Assembly (NCBI RefSeq): GCF_003173715.1
Contig: NZ_CP029550.1
Coordinates: 4,325,501 to 4,389,500, forward strand
Reading direction: 5' to 3'
Source: Methylobacterium durans
GTDB lineage: Bacteria > Pseudomonadota > Alphaproteobacteria > Rhizobiales > Beijerinckiaceae
Length of the DNA stretch: 64,000 bases
Part shown: piece by piece, positions 26,282 to 35,018 of the stretch
Position numbering within the stretch: the stretch's first letter is position 1
Layout of the letters: the number at the start of each line of letters is the position of its first letter
Notes under the pieces: model-generated
Told to the model about the DNA's origin: nothing
The model's database searches: none
What the model saw: the letters and a program-made list of their open reading frames with translations, nothing else
Position numbers and translations under genes: made by a program

Positions 26282-27400
26282 ATGACCGCGCGCCTGTTCG
26301 AACCCCTGCAGCTCGACGAGCTGACGCTCGAGAACCGCATCCTGATCGCGCCGATGTGCCAGTACTCGGCACGGGCCGGCGAGGCCTCGGACTGGCACAT
26401 GATGCATCTCGGTCACCTTGCCATGTCGGGCGCGGGCCTGCTGACCCTCGAGGCGACCGCCGTCTCGCCCGAGGCCCGCATCACCGACTGGGACCTCGGC
26501 CTCTACGACGACGCCACCGAGCGGGCCCTGGCCCGCGTCCTCGGCGCTGTGCGGGAATACGCCCCGATCCCCGTCTGCATCCAGATCGCCCATGCCGGCC
26601 GCAAGGCGTCGAGCGAGGCGCCCTGGATGGGAGGCGCGCAAATCCCGCCCGAATCGCCGCACGGCTGGCGCACGGTGGCGCCCTCGGCGATCCCGCACGG
26701 CGACGGCGAGGTGGCCCCGCACGCCCTCGACGCTACCGACATGCGCCGCATCCTGTGCGAGTTCGTGTCCACCACCCGCAGGGCCATGCGTCTCGGGATC
26801 GACGCGGTCGAACTGCACGGGGCGCACGGCTACCTGCTGCACCAGTTCCTGTCGCCGCTCTCGAACGAGCGCACGGACCGGTACGGCGGCAGCCTCGCCA
26901 ATCGGATGCGCTTCCCGCTCGAGGTGTTCGACGCCGTCCGCGAGGTGGTGCCCTCCGGCAAGCCGGTCTGGATGCGCGTCTCGGCCACCGATTGGGTGGA
27001 GGAGGGCTGGGATCTCGACGAGACCGTGGAACTCGCCCAGGCCCTGAAGGAGCGGGGCGCGGCGGCGATCCACGTCTCGACCGGCGGCCTCTCGACCCGG
27101 CAGGCGATCCGCCTCGGGCCGGGCTACCAAGTGCCCCACGCGGAACGGATCAAGGCGGCGACGGGGCTGACCACGATCGCGGTCGGGCTCATCACCGCTC
27201 CGTCCCAGGCCGAGGCGATCCTGCGGGAGGGCCGCGCGGACGCGATCTCGCTCGCCCGCGCCATGCTCTACGATCCGCGCTGGCCCTGGCACGCGGCGGC
27301 CGAACTCGGCGCACAGGTGCGGGCCCCGAAGCAGTACTGGCGCTCGCAGCCCCGCGAATTCAAGGACCTGTTCAAGAGCACGAAGTTCGGACAGCGCTGA
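26282..27400 (+). CDS. Old-yellow-enzyme NADPH dehydrogenase (YqjM-like)
   Basis: A 372-residue FMN-dependent TIM-barrel oxidoreductase of the YqjM/NamA class. Signatures: ENRILIAPMCQYSA with the redox-tuning Cys of this class, QIAHAGRKAS, VELHGAHGYLLHQFLSPLSNERTDRYGGS with the substrate-binding His-Ala-His region, and the FMN-phosphate segment VGLITAPSQAEAILREGRAD. Such enzymes reduce activated C=C bonds of electrophiles; the natural substrate is unknown. It begins 62 bases after prpE and could share its transcript. Confidence 0.87.
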   Translation: MTARLFEPLQLDELTLENRILIAPMCQYSARAGEASDWHMMHLGHLAMSGAGLLTLEATAVSPEARITDWDLGLYDDATERALARVLGAVREYAPIPVCIQIAHAGRKASSEAPWMGGAQIPPESPHGWRTVAPSAIPHGDGEVAPHALDATDMRRILCEFVSTTRRAMRLGIDAVELHGAHGYLLHQFLSPLSNERTDRYGGSLANRMRFPLEVFDAVREVVPSGKPVWMRVSATDWVEEGWDLDETVELAQALKERGAAAIHVSTGGLSTRQAIRLGPGYQVPHAERIKAATGLTTIAVGLITAPSQAEAILREGRADAISLARAMLYDPRWPWHAAAELGAQVRAPKQYWRSQPREFKDLFKSTKFGQR

Positions 27401-27410
27401 CGCGAGGGCG

Positions 27411-27530
27411 CACCTCCCACCTCTCCTGTTCGGGAGCGGTCGAGTGCGCGGGACGCGGACCGGGTGAGGCGTGCGACCTACCCGGAGAGACCTATCCCTC
27501 TCACCGCAACCCTCTCCCGAACGGGCGAGG
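27411..27530. repeat. Dispersed intergenic repeat, copy A
   Basis: Two imperfect hairpins (around 27418-27438 and 27510-27531, the latter CCCTCTCCCGAACGGGCGAGGG-like) flank a conserved core GGGTGAGG-GTGCGACCT-CCGGA-AGACCT-ATCCCT at about 27462-27498. The same arrangement recurs at 36655-36762. Confidence 0.65.
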
Positions 27531-27580
27531 GCGCGCGCCGCGCCTCCCTCGAACCGGTGCGGGCGCGAGCATCGCTCGCG

Positions 27581-27967
27581 TCACACCACCCGCAGCGGCT
27601 TCTCCAGAACGGACAGGACCCGCGCGAGGTCGGTGCCGCGCTTCATCACGCGTCCGCTCGCGGCGACGACGGCATAGGTACCCTGGCGGCGGGCGAGCTT
27701 CGGATCCTTCTCGATCCGGTAGAGCGGCATCTCGGAGGTGCGGCGGTAGATCGAGAACACCGCCTTGTCGCGGCGAAAATCGAGGGCGTAGTCGCGCCAC
27801 TCGCCGTCCGCGACCATGCGTCCGTACAGGTTGAACAGGATGCGCAGCTCGTCGCGGTTGAACGCGATCTGAGGGGCGGTCGAGGGGGCGGGGAAGGGGA
27901 CCACGTGGGCGGTGGTGGCGGCTGCAATGTCGTTCGGTCGGGGCTCGGCGCTCGTCCGCTCGCTCAT
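27581..27967 (-). CDS. DUF2794 family protein
   Basis: A 128-residue soluble protein of the alphaproteobacterial DUF2794 family. After a low-complexity Ala/Pro N-terminus (about 1-35), the conserved block FNRDELRILFNLYGRMVADGEWRDYALDF begins, followed by AVFSIYRRTSEMPLYRIEK and RRQGTYAVVAASGRVMKRG. No catalytic motif is known. The gene is single, and the repeat copy A lies just past its stop. Confidence 0.8.
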   Translation of the reverse strand: MSERTSAEPRPNDIAAATTAHVVPFPAPSTAPQIAFNRDELRILFNLYGRMVADGEWRDYALDFRRDKAVFSIYRRTSEMPLYRIEKDPKLARRQGTYAVVAASGRVMKRGTDLARVLSVLEKPLRVV

Positions 27968-28108
27968 CGTCGCTCCGTTCTCGGGCCGGTTCGGTTAGCC
28001 GGATGATGGGCCGCCGCGTTGCGGCCCGCAAGGGCGAGCGAACGTTGCCGCGAAGCCACGCACGGGAAACAAAGCGTCACGTTTTCGCCGCCTTCGCGCC
28101 TTTCGTGA

Positions 28109-28276
28109 GCCTTGTTGCACGCGCACAACGCCGATCGAACCTCGCCGGACCGTGCCCGGCGCGACGCCCGAAACCCGAGCTCCCCAGCCCTCGGTCGTCG
28201 CTCCCGGATCCCACGCCCGGCACTCCAGAGGTTTCGAGACCCAAGGACTTCAGGCCGCCCCCCGGCGGCCTTTTTT
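28109..28276 (+). ncRNA. Candidate structured RNA ending in a terminator
   Basis: No plus-strand gene precedes the terminator at 28253-28276, so something upstream must be transcribed. The sequence folds by eye into a long irregular hairpin. An outer CCTTG/CAAGG stem (28110-28114 with 28242-28246) leads to TCGAACCTC (28135-28143) pairing with GAGGTTTCGA (28228-28237). Then GTGCCCGGCG (28152-28161) pairs with CGCCCGGCAC (28214-28223) with one mismatch, and a 52-base apical region carries further GC pairs. The rod with internal loops is reminiscent of 6S RNA, but no 6S signature was confirmed. A leader of bluB that terminates early is the main alternative. Confidence 0.42.
28253..28276 (+). terminator. 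Intrinsic terminator
   Basis: GGCCGCC (28253-28259) pairs with GGCGGCC (28264-28270) across a CCCC loop and is followed by six T. It lies 75 bases before bluB and ends whatever plus-strand transcript arises in 27968-28250. Confidence 0.88.
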
Positions 28277-28350
28277 CTGCGCGCCATTCCGGAACTACGC
28301 TATGAGGGCGATCGCGGGCGACCGCGGCGCAGACCTGTGGCTGGAAAGAC

Positions 28351-28983
28351 GTGCCCGCCTTCGACGAAACCTTCCGCGAGACGCTGGCCGACCTGTTCGC
28401 GTGGCGGCGCGACGTGCGCCGCTTCCGGAGCGAGCCCGTCCCGGAGGCGGACCTGCGCGCCTGCCTCGACCTCGCGCGGCTCAGCCCCTCCGTCGGCAAC
28501 AGTCAGCCCTGGCGCTTCGTGCGCGTCGCCGATCCGGGCCGCCGCGCGGCGGTGGTCGCGAGCTTCGAGGCCTGCAATGCCGCCGCCGCCGAGACCTACG
28601 CGGACGAGCGGGCCGCGCTCTACCGGCGCCTCAAGCTCGCGGGGTTGAGAGAGGCGCCGGTCCACCTCGCCGTCCTCTGCGACGACGCCACCGGGACCGG
28701 CCACGGGCTCGGGCGGGCGACGATGCCCGAGATGCTGCGCTACTCCGTGGTCGGCGCCGTGCAGGGCTTCTGGCTCGCGGCGCGGGCATTCGGGCTCGGG
28801 GTCGGCTGGGTTTCGATCCTCGATCCCTGCCACGTCAGCCGCTGCCTCGACGTGCCGGCCTCCTGGCACCTCGTCGCCTATCTCTGCGTCGGCTATCCGA
28901 TCGAGGAGCATCTCGACCCCGAACTCGTCCGGTCGGGCTGGCAGGGGCGGGACGACGATGCCGGCCGCCTGATCGAGCGCTGA
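28351..28983 (+). CDS. bluB: 5,6-dimethylbenzimidazole synthase
   Basis: A 210-residue flavin-destructase of the nitroreductase fold that fragments FMN to make the lower ligand of vitamin B12. BluB-type features: FAWRRDVRRFRSEPV with the FMN-binding Arg pair, LARLSPSVGNSQPWRFV, the MLRYSVVGAVQGFWLAARAFGLGVGWVSILDP segment, and the C-terminal VAYLCVGYP. It starts at GTG 28351. The terminator upstream suggests either an independent small RNA or attenuation of bluB. EutBC in this window is one client of B12. Confidence 0.88.
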   Translation: MPAFDETFRETLADLFAWRRDVRRFRSEPVPEADLRACLDLARLSPSVGNSQPWRFVRVADPGRRAAVVASFEACNAAAAETYADERAALYRRLKLAGLREAPVHLAVLCDDATGTGHGLGRATMPEMLRYSVVGAVQGFWLAARAFGLGVGWVSILDPCHVSRCLDVPASWHLVAYLCVGYPIEEHLDPELVRSGWQGRDDDAGRLIER

Positions 28984-29169
28984 GGCGGCATCCCTAAGGG
29001 AATATTTCCCCGGAACGCGGCCTTTCGCGCATCGCGGACACCGGGCTTTCACCGCGCGAATCGATACGCGTTCACAAGCGGAGCAAAAGAGCAAGCTACA
29101 ACCGGAACGGAAGGATCGGGCACCGAATTATGGTCCTGCGTATGGTCACGCTTGCAAGGACGTAAGGCG

Positions 29170-29697
29170 ATGTTCGGGAAGTCGGTATGGCGTGCGGCCG
29201 CGTTCGGCACGCTCGTGGCGGCAGCGATGGGGGCGGGCACGGCGATGCCGGCGCAGGCGCGCGAGGTGATCCCGTTCGGGGACCCGATGGTCGCGCCGGG
29301 CTCCGTCGTGATCAGCATCTCGCAGCGCCGGCTCTATCTCGTGAACGGGGACGGCACGGCGATCCGCTATCCCGTCGCGGTCGGCAGGCCGGGCAAGCAG
29401 TGGCTCGGCGCCACGCAGATCGACGGCAAGTACGTCGCGCCCGCGTGGTCGCCCCCGGCCGAGGTGAAGCGCGACAACCCGCGCCTGCCGAACCTCATCG
29501 CCGGCGGCTCGCCGCGCAACCCGATGGGCGCGGCCGCGATGACGCTGGCGGGCGGCCAGTACGCCATCCACGGCACCAACCGGCCGAGTTCGGTCGGCAC
29601 CTTCGCCTCCTACGGCTGCGTGCGGATGTACAATCAGGACGTGGTCGATCTCTACGACCGCGTGACCGTCGGCACGCAGGTCTACATGACCCGCTGA
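29170..29697 (+). CDS. L,D-transpeptidase, YkuD type
   Basis: A 175-residue secreted peptidoglycan cross-linking enzyme or lipoprotein-linking relative. A signal peptide (WRAAAFGTLVAAAMGAGTAMPAQA) precedes the YkuD domain, with the catalytic motif HGTNRPSSVGTFASYGCVRM (His, Ser, Gly-Cys-x-Arg). Substrate-binding IAGGSPRNPMGAAAM precedes it. A second family member lies at 47633-48307. ATG 29170 is favoured over a TTG six codons earlier. It acts in the periplasm. Confidence 0.87.
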   Translation: MFGKSVWRAAAFGTLVAAAMGAGTAMPAQAREVIPFGDPMVAPGSVVISISQRRLYLVNGDGTAIRYPVAVGRPGKQWLGATQIDGKYVAPAWSPPAEVKRDNPRLPNLIAGGSPRNPMGAAAMTLAGGQYAIHGTNRPSSVGTFASYGCVRMYNQDVVDLYDRVTVGTQVYMTR

Positions 29698-29718
29698 GCC
29701 GAGGCGCCGGAGCGCGGC

Positions 29719-30027
29719 TCAGCCTGCGGGCGGGGCCGTCGCCTCGACGGCGGTGAAGGGTTCGAGGATCCGGTAGGTGTGTTCCGTACCCGCCGGCACG
29801 ACCCAGGAATCGCCGGCCTCCAGGCTGACCGTCTCGCCCTTCAGGACGAGTTCGGCACGGCCCGATACGACGAAGCCGACGGTCTCGTAGGGGCGGCTCG
29901 CCGCGGGTTTGTCGTCGGTCGGCGGCTCGTCGCGCCACATCCGCATGGACAGGCGCTCGCCGCGCGCGAGGCTCACCTCGCCGTGGGCGCCTTCCGGCGC
30001 GTTCCGGCTCGAAACCTTGGTCGCCAT
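29719..30027 (-). CDS. Small cupin-domain protein
   Basis: A 102-residue single-domain cupin. The two cupin motifs are recognisable, but the first is degenerate: SRPYETVGFVVSGRAELVLKGE, then LEAGDSWVVPAGTEHTYRI with Pro-Ala-Gly-Thr-Glu-His. The start is ATG 30027, with GGGAGG six bases upstream. The set of metal ligands looks incomplete (one clear Glu/His pair), so a sensing or binding role is as likely as an enzyme. No signal peptide. Confidence 0.75.
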   Translation of the reverse strand: MATKVSSRNAPEGAHGEVSLARGERLSMRMWRDEPPTDDKPAASRPYETVGFVVSGRAELVLKGETVSLEAGDSWVVPAGTEHTYRILEPFTAVEATAPPAG

Positions 30028-30115
30028 CGCGTCCCTCCCGTCCTCGATCCGCGCGCTTGAGCGCGCCATCGGGCCAACGGCCACGGCGCGACGGACGTTC
30101 CGAGGCTCGGGCCGC

Positions 30116-30430
30116 TCAGAAATCGACGGCGATGCCCTTCACCTCCCAATCGTCGTAGCGCACGGGCTCCAGGCCGCCGCGTCCCTGCCTCTCCCGCCGG
30201 GCCGCGATCTCGGCGGCTCGGGCATCGATGGCCGCGCGACGCTCGGCCGCCTCGGAGAGCGCCCGCTCGGCCGCGGGCGTCAGCCGCTTCGGCGACGCCG
30301 CCTCGGCGGGGCCCGACGCGTCCGTATCGCGTGTCCCTTGCCGTATCCCTTGCCGTGTCCCTTGCATTGTCTCTTGCATCGCGTCCGCTCTGGTGGGAGG
30401 GCGAGGCATTCCGGCCTCGGGGGCCGGCAT
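30116..30430 (-). CDS. DUF1674 protein (SDHAF4-like)
   Basis: A protein of up to 104 residues whose C-terminus GLEPVRYDDWEVKGIAVDF matches the DUF1674/SDHAF4 signature, a family whose eukaryotic members help assemble succinate dehydrogenase by chaperoning the flavoprotein. The first 35 residues lie over a 12-bp tandem repeat and are not conserved, so the true start could be ATG 30430, 30409, 30379 or 30367; none has an outstanding ribosome-binding site. It is divergent from rsmB with only 23 bases between the longest start and rsmB. Confidence 0.75.
   Translation of the reverse strand: MPAPEAGMPRPPTRADAMQETMQGTRQGIRQGTRDTDASGPAEAASPKRLTPAAERALSEAAERRAAIDARAAEIAARRERQGRGGLEPVRYDDWEVKGIAVDF
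30330..30377. repeat. 12-bp tandem repeat, four units
   Basis: Units CGTGTCCCTTGC, CGTATCCCTTGC, CGTGTCCCTTGC and ATTGTCTCTTGC run head to tail inside the 5' end of the DUF1674 gene. They encode a repeating Gln-Gly-(Thr/Ile)-Arg stretch. Changes in copy number would stay in frame. Confidence 0.85.
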
Positions 30431-30453
30431 GCGATGACGGGAAGTTAGGTTTC

Positions 30454-31836
30454 ATGGCGCCACGCCGCAACGCGGACGCTCCGGCCGAGACTGGGGACAG
30501 GGAGGCCGCGGGGCTCGCCGCCCGGCGCGTGGCGCAGGGCGTAGTCGCCGATCTTCTCGGCAAGGGCCGTGGGCAGGCCCTGGAGGATGCCCTCGCGCAG
30601 GGCGCGCGCACTGCCGGTCTCGATGCGGCCGACGCGGGACTCGCCCGCGCCATCGCCACGGCGACGTTCCGGCGCCTCGGATACCTCGAGCGGGCCCTCG
30701 GGGCACGGATGGCGCAGGGCCTGCCCCGAAACGAGCCCCGCCTCCTGTCCCTCCTCGCCACCGGCGCCGCGCAGATCCTCGATCTCAACGTGCCCGACCA
30801 TGCCGCGGTCGATCTCTCGGTGCGCCTCGCCAAGGGCGACCGGGCGCTCCAGCACCTCGCCGGGCTCGTGAATGCGGTCCTGCGGCGGGTCGTGCGCGAG
30901 CGCGACGCGATCCTGGCGGACGCGGACGCACCGCTCCGGCACAACACGCCGGACTGGCTCGCCTCGCGCTGGCGCGCGGCCTACGGCGAGGAGCGGGCGG
31001 CCGCGATCGCTGCCGCCCATCTGCGCGGGGCCGCGATCGACCTCACGATCCGGGCCACCCCCGAAAACTCCCTCGACATCTGGGCCGAGCGCCTCGGCGC
31101 CGTCGTGCTGCCGACGGGATCGCTCCGGTTGACGGACGTGCGGGCACCGGTCGCGGAGCTGTCCGGCTACGGCGAGGGGGCGTGGTGGGTCCAGGATGCG
31201 GCCGCGGCGATCCCCGCGCGGCTCCTCGCGCCGCGGGCGAACGAGCGGATCGCGGATCTGTGCGCGGCGCCCGGCGGCAAGACGGCCCAGCTCGCGGCCG
31301 CCGGCGCCCGGGTCACCGCGGTGGACCGCTCGGCACCGCGCCTGGAGCGCCTGCGCCAGAACCTCGCCCGCCTCGGCCTCGAGGCCGAGGTGCGGACGGG
31401 CGATGCCGTGGATATGCCGGAGACGGACGCGTTCGACGCCGTCCTCCTCGATGCGCCCTGTTCGGCAACCGGCACCATCCGGCGCCATCCGGACGTGGCC
31501 TGGACCAAGACCGGGGCGGATCTCGCGAAGCTGACGGCGCTGCAGGCGCGACTCCTCGACAGAGCGGCCTCGCTCGTCCGGCCCGGCGGACGGCTCGTCT
31601 ACTGCACCTGCTCGCTGGAGCCGGAGGAGGGCGAGGCGCAGGTCGCGGCCTTCCTCGCCCGCCACGCGGCCTACGAGCGCGTGCCCGTCGAGCCGGGCGA
31701 AGTCGGCGGGCTGCCGGACTTGATCGGGGCGGAGGGCGATCTGCGGACGCTGCCGGCCCATCTCGGCGGCGCTGACCCGGCCGGTTTAGGCGGGATCGAC
31801 GGCTTCTTCGCCAGCCGCCTGCGCCGCAGGGACTGA
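30454..31836 (+). CDS. rsmB: 16S rRNA m5C methyltransferase, RsmB/NOP type
   Basis: A 460-residue RNA methyltransferase. An N-terminal NusB-like RNA-binding domain (about 20-160, including LDLNVPDHAAVDLSVRLAK) precedes a Rossmann methyltransferase domain: IADLCAAPGGKTAQLAAAGA (SAM site), VLLDAPCSATGTIRRHPD and YCTCSLEPEEGEAQV, providing both catalytic Cys. By family it makes C967 methylation in 16S rRNA. It is followed, after small genes, by heparinase and purH, a conserved alphaproteobacterial order. Confidence 0.88.
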   Translation: MAPRRNADAPAETGDREAAGLAARRVAQGVVADLLGKGRGQALEDALAQGARTAGLDAADAGLARAIATATFRRLGYLERALGARMAQGLPRNEPRLLSLLATGAAQILDLNVPDHAAVDLSVRLAKGDRALQHLAGLVNAVLRRVVRERDAILADADAPLRHNTPDWLASRWRAAYGEERAAAIAAAHLRGAAIDLTIRATPENSLDIWAERLGAVVLPTGSLRLTDVRAPVAELSGYGEGAWWVQDAAAAIPARLLAPRANERIADLCAAPGGKTAQLAAAGARVTAVDRSAPRLERLRQNLARLGLEAEVRTGDAVDMPETDAFDAVLLDAPCSATGTIRRHPDVAWTKTGADLAKLTALQARLLDRAASLVRPGGRLVYCTCSLEPEEGEAQVAAFLARHAAYERVPVEPGEVGGLPDLIGAEGDLRTLPAHLGGADPAGLGGIDGFFASRLRRRD

Positions 31837-31856
31837 GTCCGGCGCGGGAACGAGAC

Positions 31857-32084
31857 CTACAGCAGGCCGAGTTGTCCGCTCGGTCCGCCAGAACCGCCGC
31901 GGCGGGGCGTCGGACCGACGAGGATCCCGGCGCCCGAGACGGAGGCCTTGAAGGCGGCGATGTCGGCGTAGGCCTGGACCTGCGTCCTGAACCGAACCGG
32001 CGAGCAGATGACAGCGCCGGACCGATCGTCGATCAGAGTCCAGAACCAGAGACCACTCGAATCCTCGGAGATGTCGAAACGCAT
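31857..32084 (-). CDS. YegP/DUF1508-like small protein
   Basis: A 75-residue protein starting at MRFDISEDSSGLWFWTLID, similar in pattern to one DUF1508 (YegP) repeat, with the later block FRTQVQAYADIAAFKASV. In-frame codons upstream to 32162 lack conserved character, so the internal ATG at 32084 is preferred. The C-terminus is Gly/Pro-rich. The stop lies 20 bases past the rsmB stop on the opposite strand. Function unknown. Confidence 0.55.
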   Translation of the reverse strand: MRFDISEDSSGLWFWTLIDDRSGAVICSPVRFRTQVQAYADIAAFKASVSGAGILVGPTPRRGGSGGPSGQLGLL

Positions 32085-32350
32085 CGCACCGGTCCGCCTC
32101 GGGGACAGCCCCAGGGATACCGCAGAAAAAGTCTCGACGGGTAAATATCTTAGGCCGATCAAGGCTTAGCCGGCGCGACATCATCGATTCAGGCTCGTTG
32201 TCCCCGCAATCAACGCTGTCCACATCCCGCAATGCAGCAGAGCCGGTCCGCCCGACCCGCCGATGGGTGGGCGGGCTCCGCATTTGCAACCTTTGATCCG
32301 ACCAGCGGTTGGAAGCCCTCACGCCGAATCACCTTCGGCAAGGAGACTTC

Positions 32351-32629
32351 ATGAACAAGCTGATCCTCATCGGCGCTCTCGCGCTCACCACCTCGACGGC
32401 CGCCCTCGCCCAGGAGCGGGCGGTGCCGCCGCCGGGCACGTCGGGCACCGTCGTCACGCAGCAGCCGAACACCACCGGCAACAGCCGCGACGTCATCGTG
32501 GCGCCGGGCGCCACCGGCGCGGAGACCGCGACGACCAATTCCGCAGCGGGCGGAAATGCCGGCCAGCCGTCCCGCGCCGTGCCGCAGGGCAGCGCCGGCA
32601 GCAGCGGCGGATCGGGCGGCGGCCAGTAA
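32351..32629 (+). CDS. Small secreted Gly/Ser/Thr-rich protein
   Basis: A 92-residue protein with a clean signal peptide (MNKLILIGALALTTSTAALAQ) and a low-complexity mature part rich in Thr, Gly, Ser, Asn and Pro, without Cys. CAAGGAGA is six bases before the ATG, a strong translation signal. No domain recognised. Likely periplasmic; function unknown. Confidence 0.7.
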   Translation: MNKLILIGALALTTSTAALAQERAVPPPGTSGTVVTQQPNTTGNSRDVIVAPGATGAETATTNSAAGGNAGQPSRAVPQGSAGSSGGSGGGQ

Positions 32630-32663
32630 GGGCCCGAGACGTCCCGTCAGGTTCCAGGACACG

Positions 32664-32707
32664 GAGGCTCGCAGCCTCACGAACGACATCCCGTCGCTGC
32701 GAGCCTC
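32664..32707. terminator. Perfect 12-bp hairpin, possible terminator
   Basis: GAGGCTCGCAGC (32664-32675) pairs exactly with GCTGCGAGCCTC (32696-32707) around a 20-base loop. It follows the small secreted gene. No T-run follows on either strand, so termination is uncertain; it could protect the mRNA end or be a repeat. Confidence 0.45.
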
Positions 32708-32764
32708 GTCACCATGTGCCGCCGCTTCGCCGGACAGCCGACGCCCGGCGGTGCGTGATCCGGG

Positions 32765-33040
32765 TCAGGGCTCGATCACGTCGAGGTCGCGTAGCCCGGC
32801 CCAGTGCTTCCACTGCTCCCAGGCTTCGTCGAGGCAAGCGGCGGCCTCGCTGCGCGAACCGGCGACGCCGCCGCGGCGGAAGGGCAGGGCGCCGATGTCG
32901 AGGCTCATGCCCCAGCCCCATTGCTCGGTCGCCGGATCGGCACTGATGCAGTCGATCCGCCCCACGATCAGGGCGCCGCTCGTCGCGAAATAGGTCTCGC
33001 GCGGGTGGTCCTGCAGCCGCGTGTAGACGAGTGCCGCCAT
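32765..33040 (-). CDS. Hypothetical protein, 91 residues
   Basis: Starts MAALVYTRLQDHPRETYFATS and contains IGRIDCISADPATEQWGWGM-like Trp-rich sequence and an acidic, Trp-containing end (EAWEQWKHWAGLRDLDVIEP). Codon-position composition is natural and the start is internal to a longer open frame. It is soluble, with one Cys pair. It resembles small proteins near the rsmB-purH block of alphaproteobacteria, but no family name is assigned. Confidence 0.6.
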   Translation of the reverse strand: MAALVYTRLQDHPRETYFATSGALIVGRIDCISADPATEQWGWGMSLDIGALPFRRGGVAGSRSEAAACLDEAWEQWKHWAGLRDLDVIEP

Positions 33041-33223
33041 GCCTGTCCTGCCCCGGGACGCCAGCGCGGGTTCGCTCGCACGGCCAGAGGCCCCGGATCG
33101 AACGCCGCATCGTTCCCGCATGACACAGCGTAAACGGATGGTTAAGAGGCCGCCTCTAGCTTCATCCGTCGGTGAGACCCGGCCGGGCGCATGCTGCGCT
33201 TCGCCGCCCGGTGAGGAGAACGC

Positions 33224-34945
33224 GTGCTCGGGGGGCCTGATCGCTGGCGCTTCTATCGGCTTGTCGGGCGCGAGATCGCGCGCTCGGTGCGGGCCGCCTC
33301 GGCGCGGCTGACGGCGCCGCCGGACATCCTCGCCCGCGTCCGCGTCACGGGCCTCATCATCGCGCCCCACGACCTGCGCACCAGCGACGCCACCTTCGCC
33401 GACGACATTTACGCGGGCCTTTTCGTGTTCGCGGGGCGGTCGCTCGCGGTGAGCGGCGGCTCGCCTTTCGATTACACGCCGCCCTCGCCGGAATGGGCGG
33501 AGGTGCTCTACGGGTTCGGCTGGCTGCGGCACCTGCGCGCCGCCGACACGGCGCTCGCCCGCGCCAATGCCCGCGCCTTCGTCGCCGATTTCATCGCCGG
33601 CCGCGGCGACCCGGCGCTGGCGCGCCCGACGCCGGTGGCCGCCCGCCGCCTGATCTCCTTCCTCAGCCAGTCGCCACTGGTTCTGGAGGGGGCCGACCGG
33701 ACCTTCTACCAGAACTTCCTGCGCAACCTCGCGAAGTCCGCCCGCGAGCTGGAGCACGACCTGCGCCAAGGCGTGCCGCCGCAATGGCGGCTGCTGGCCG
33801 CCGTCGCCCTCTGCTACGCGGGGCTGTGCTGCGACGGCATCCAGCCGATCCTCAAGCGGGCGACCCGCATCCTGTCGCGGGAGCTCGACCGCCAGATCAT
33901 GGCCGATGGCGGCCACCGCTCGCGCGATCCGCGCTTCGCGATGGAACTCCTGCTCGACCTGCTGCCTCTGCGGCAGAGCTATCTCAGCCGCAGCGTCGAT
34001 CCGCCCGAGGCCCTGCTCCGGGCGATCGACCGGATGCTGCCACTGCTGCGGCTCCTGCGCCACGCCGACGCCTCGCTCAGCCACTTCAACGGCATGGGCG
34101 CTACCGCCGCCGACCATCTCGCGACGCTCCTCGTCTACGACGGGACGCTCGCCCAGCCGCTGATGCACGCGCCGCTCTCGGGCTACGAGCGCCTGGAGGG
34201 CGGCCGCCTCGTCGTGGTGGCCGATGTCGGGGCGCCGCCGCCGCTCGCCTACTCGCGCAACGCCTGCGCCGGCACCCTGTCCTTCGAGATGTCCAGCGGC
34301 CCGCAGCGCATCGTGGTGAATTGCGGCCTGCCGGAGAGCGGGGCCGAACTCCGGCGCCTCGCCCGCAGCACGCCGGCCCACTCGACGGCCTCGGTCGCCG
34401 ACGCCTCGTCGAGCCACGTCCTCGCCGGGACCGGCTGGTGGGGCGAGCGCGCCGCCGCCGACTGGGTCTCCCGCCGGCTCGGGCCGATCCTCCTGCACGG
34501 CCCGTCCGAAGTGAAGTCCGAGCGTTTCACGGACGGGGGCGCCGAGGTGCTCGCCGCCCGCCACGACGGCTACGTGCGCGATCACGGCATCGTCCACGAG
34601 CGGCGCTGGCGCCTCATCGGCGCCGAGGGGCGCCTCGAGGGCGAGGACGCCTTCCTGCGCGCGGGCAATCGCCACCGGCCGGAGGAGGTGGCGATCCGCT
34701 TCCACCTGCATCCCTCGATCGTGATCAGCCCCGGTCCGGAGGGCGGCCTCGCCCTGGCCCTTCCCCTCGGCGAGGTCTGGGATTTCCGGGCGGAGGGCGC
34801 CGAGGTCGCCATCGAGGAGAGCGTCTACTTCGCGGGCCTGTCGGGCGCCCGGCGCACCGACCAGATCGTCCTGCACCTGCGGGTCGGCGACGGGGCCCGG
34901 GTGAGCTGGTCCTTCAGCCGCCGCGCGGCCGATCCCGCTGCGTGA
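33224..34945 (+). CDS. Heparinase II/III family protein
   Basis: A 573-residue protein. An alpha-helical toroid-like N-terminal domain (about 60-330, including [35 protein letters not shown]) precedes a C-terminal beta-sandwich heparinase II/III-like domain, with [13 protein letters not shown] linking them and [19 protein letters not shown] inside. Start GTG 33224 has GAGGAG six bases upstream. Such proteins are predicted polysaccharide lyases; the substrate is unknown. Located between rsmB and purH, as in many alphaproteobacteria. No obvious signal peptide. Confidence 0.82.
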   Translation: MLGGPDRWRFYRLVGREIARSVRAASARLTAPPDILARVRVTGLIIAPHDLRTSDATFADDIYAGLFVFAGRSLAVSGGSPFDYTPPSPEWAEVLYGFGWLRHLRAADTALARANARAFVADFIAGRGDPALARPTPVAARRLISFLSQSPLVLEGADRTFYQNFLRNLAKSARELEHDLRQGVPPQWRLLAAVALCYAGLCCDGIQPILKRATRILSRELDRQIMADGGHRSRDPRFAMELLLDLLPLRQSYLSRSVDPPEALLRAIDRMLPLLRLLRHADASLSHFNGMGATAADHLATLLVYDGTLAQPLMHAPLSGYERLEGGRLVVVADVGAPPPLAYSRNACAGTLSFEMSSGPQRIVVNCGLPESGAELRRLARSTPAHSTASVADASSSHVLAGTGWWGERAAADWVSRRLGPILLHGPSEVKSERFTDGGAEVLAARHDGYVRDHGIVHERRWRLIGAEGRLEGEDAFLRAGNRHRPEEVAIRFHLHPSIVISPGPEGGLALALPLGEVWDFRAEGAEVAIEESVYFAGLSGARRTDQIVLHLRVGDGARVSWSFSRRAADPAA

Positions 34946-35018
34946 GGCATGCTGGCCCGTGCGGCCGGATTCGTGCTACCGCGCCGCGAGATCGCCTGAC
35001 TGCCTGTACGAGTTTCCG

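Noticed and set aside
28109..28350. Cobalamin riboswitch upstream of bluB
   Set aside because: I found no B12-box-like sequence; the structure and terminator are described as an unassigned RNA instead.
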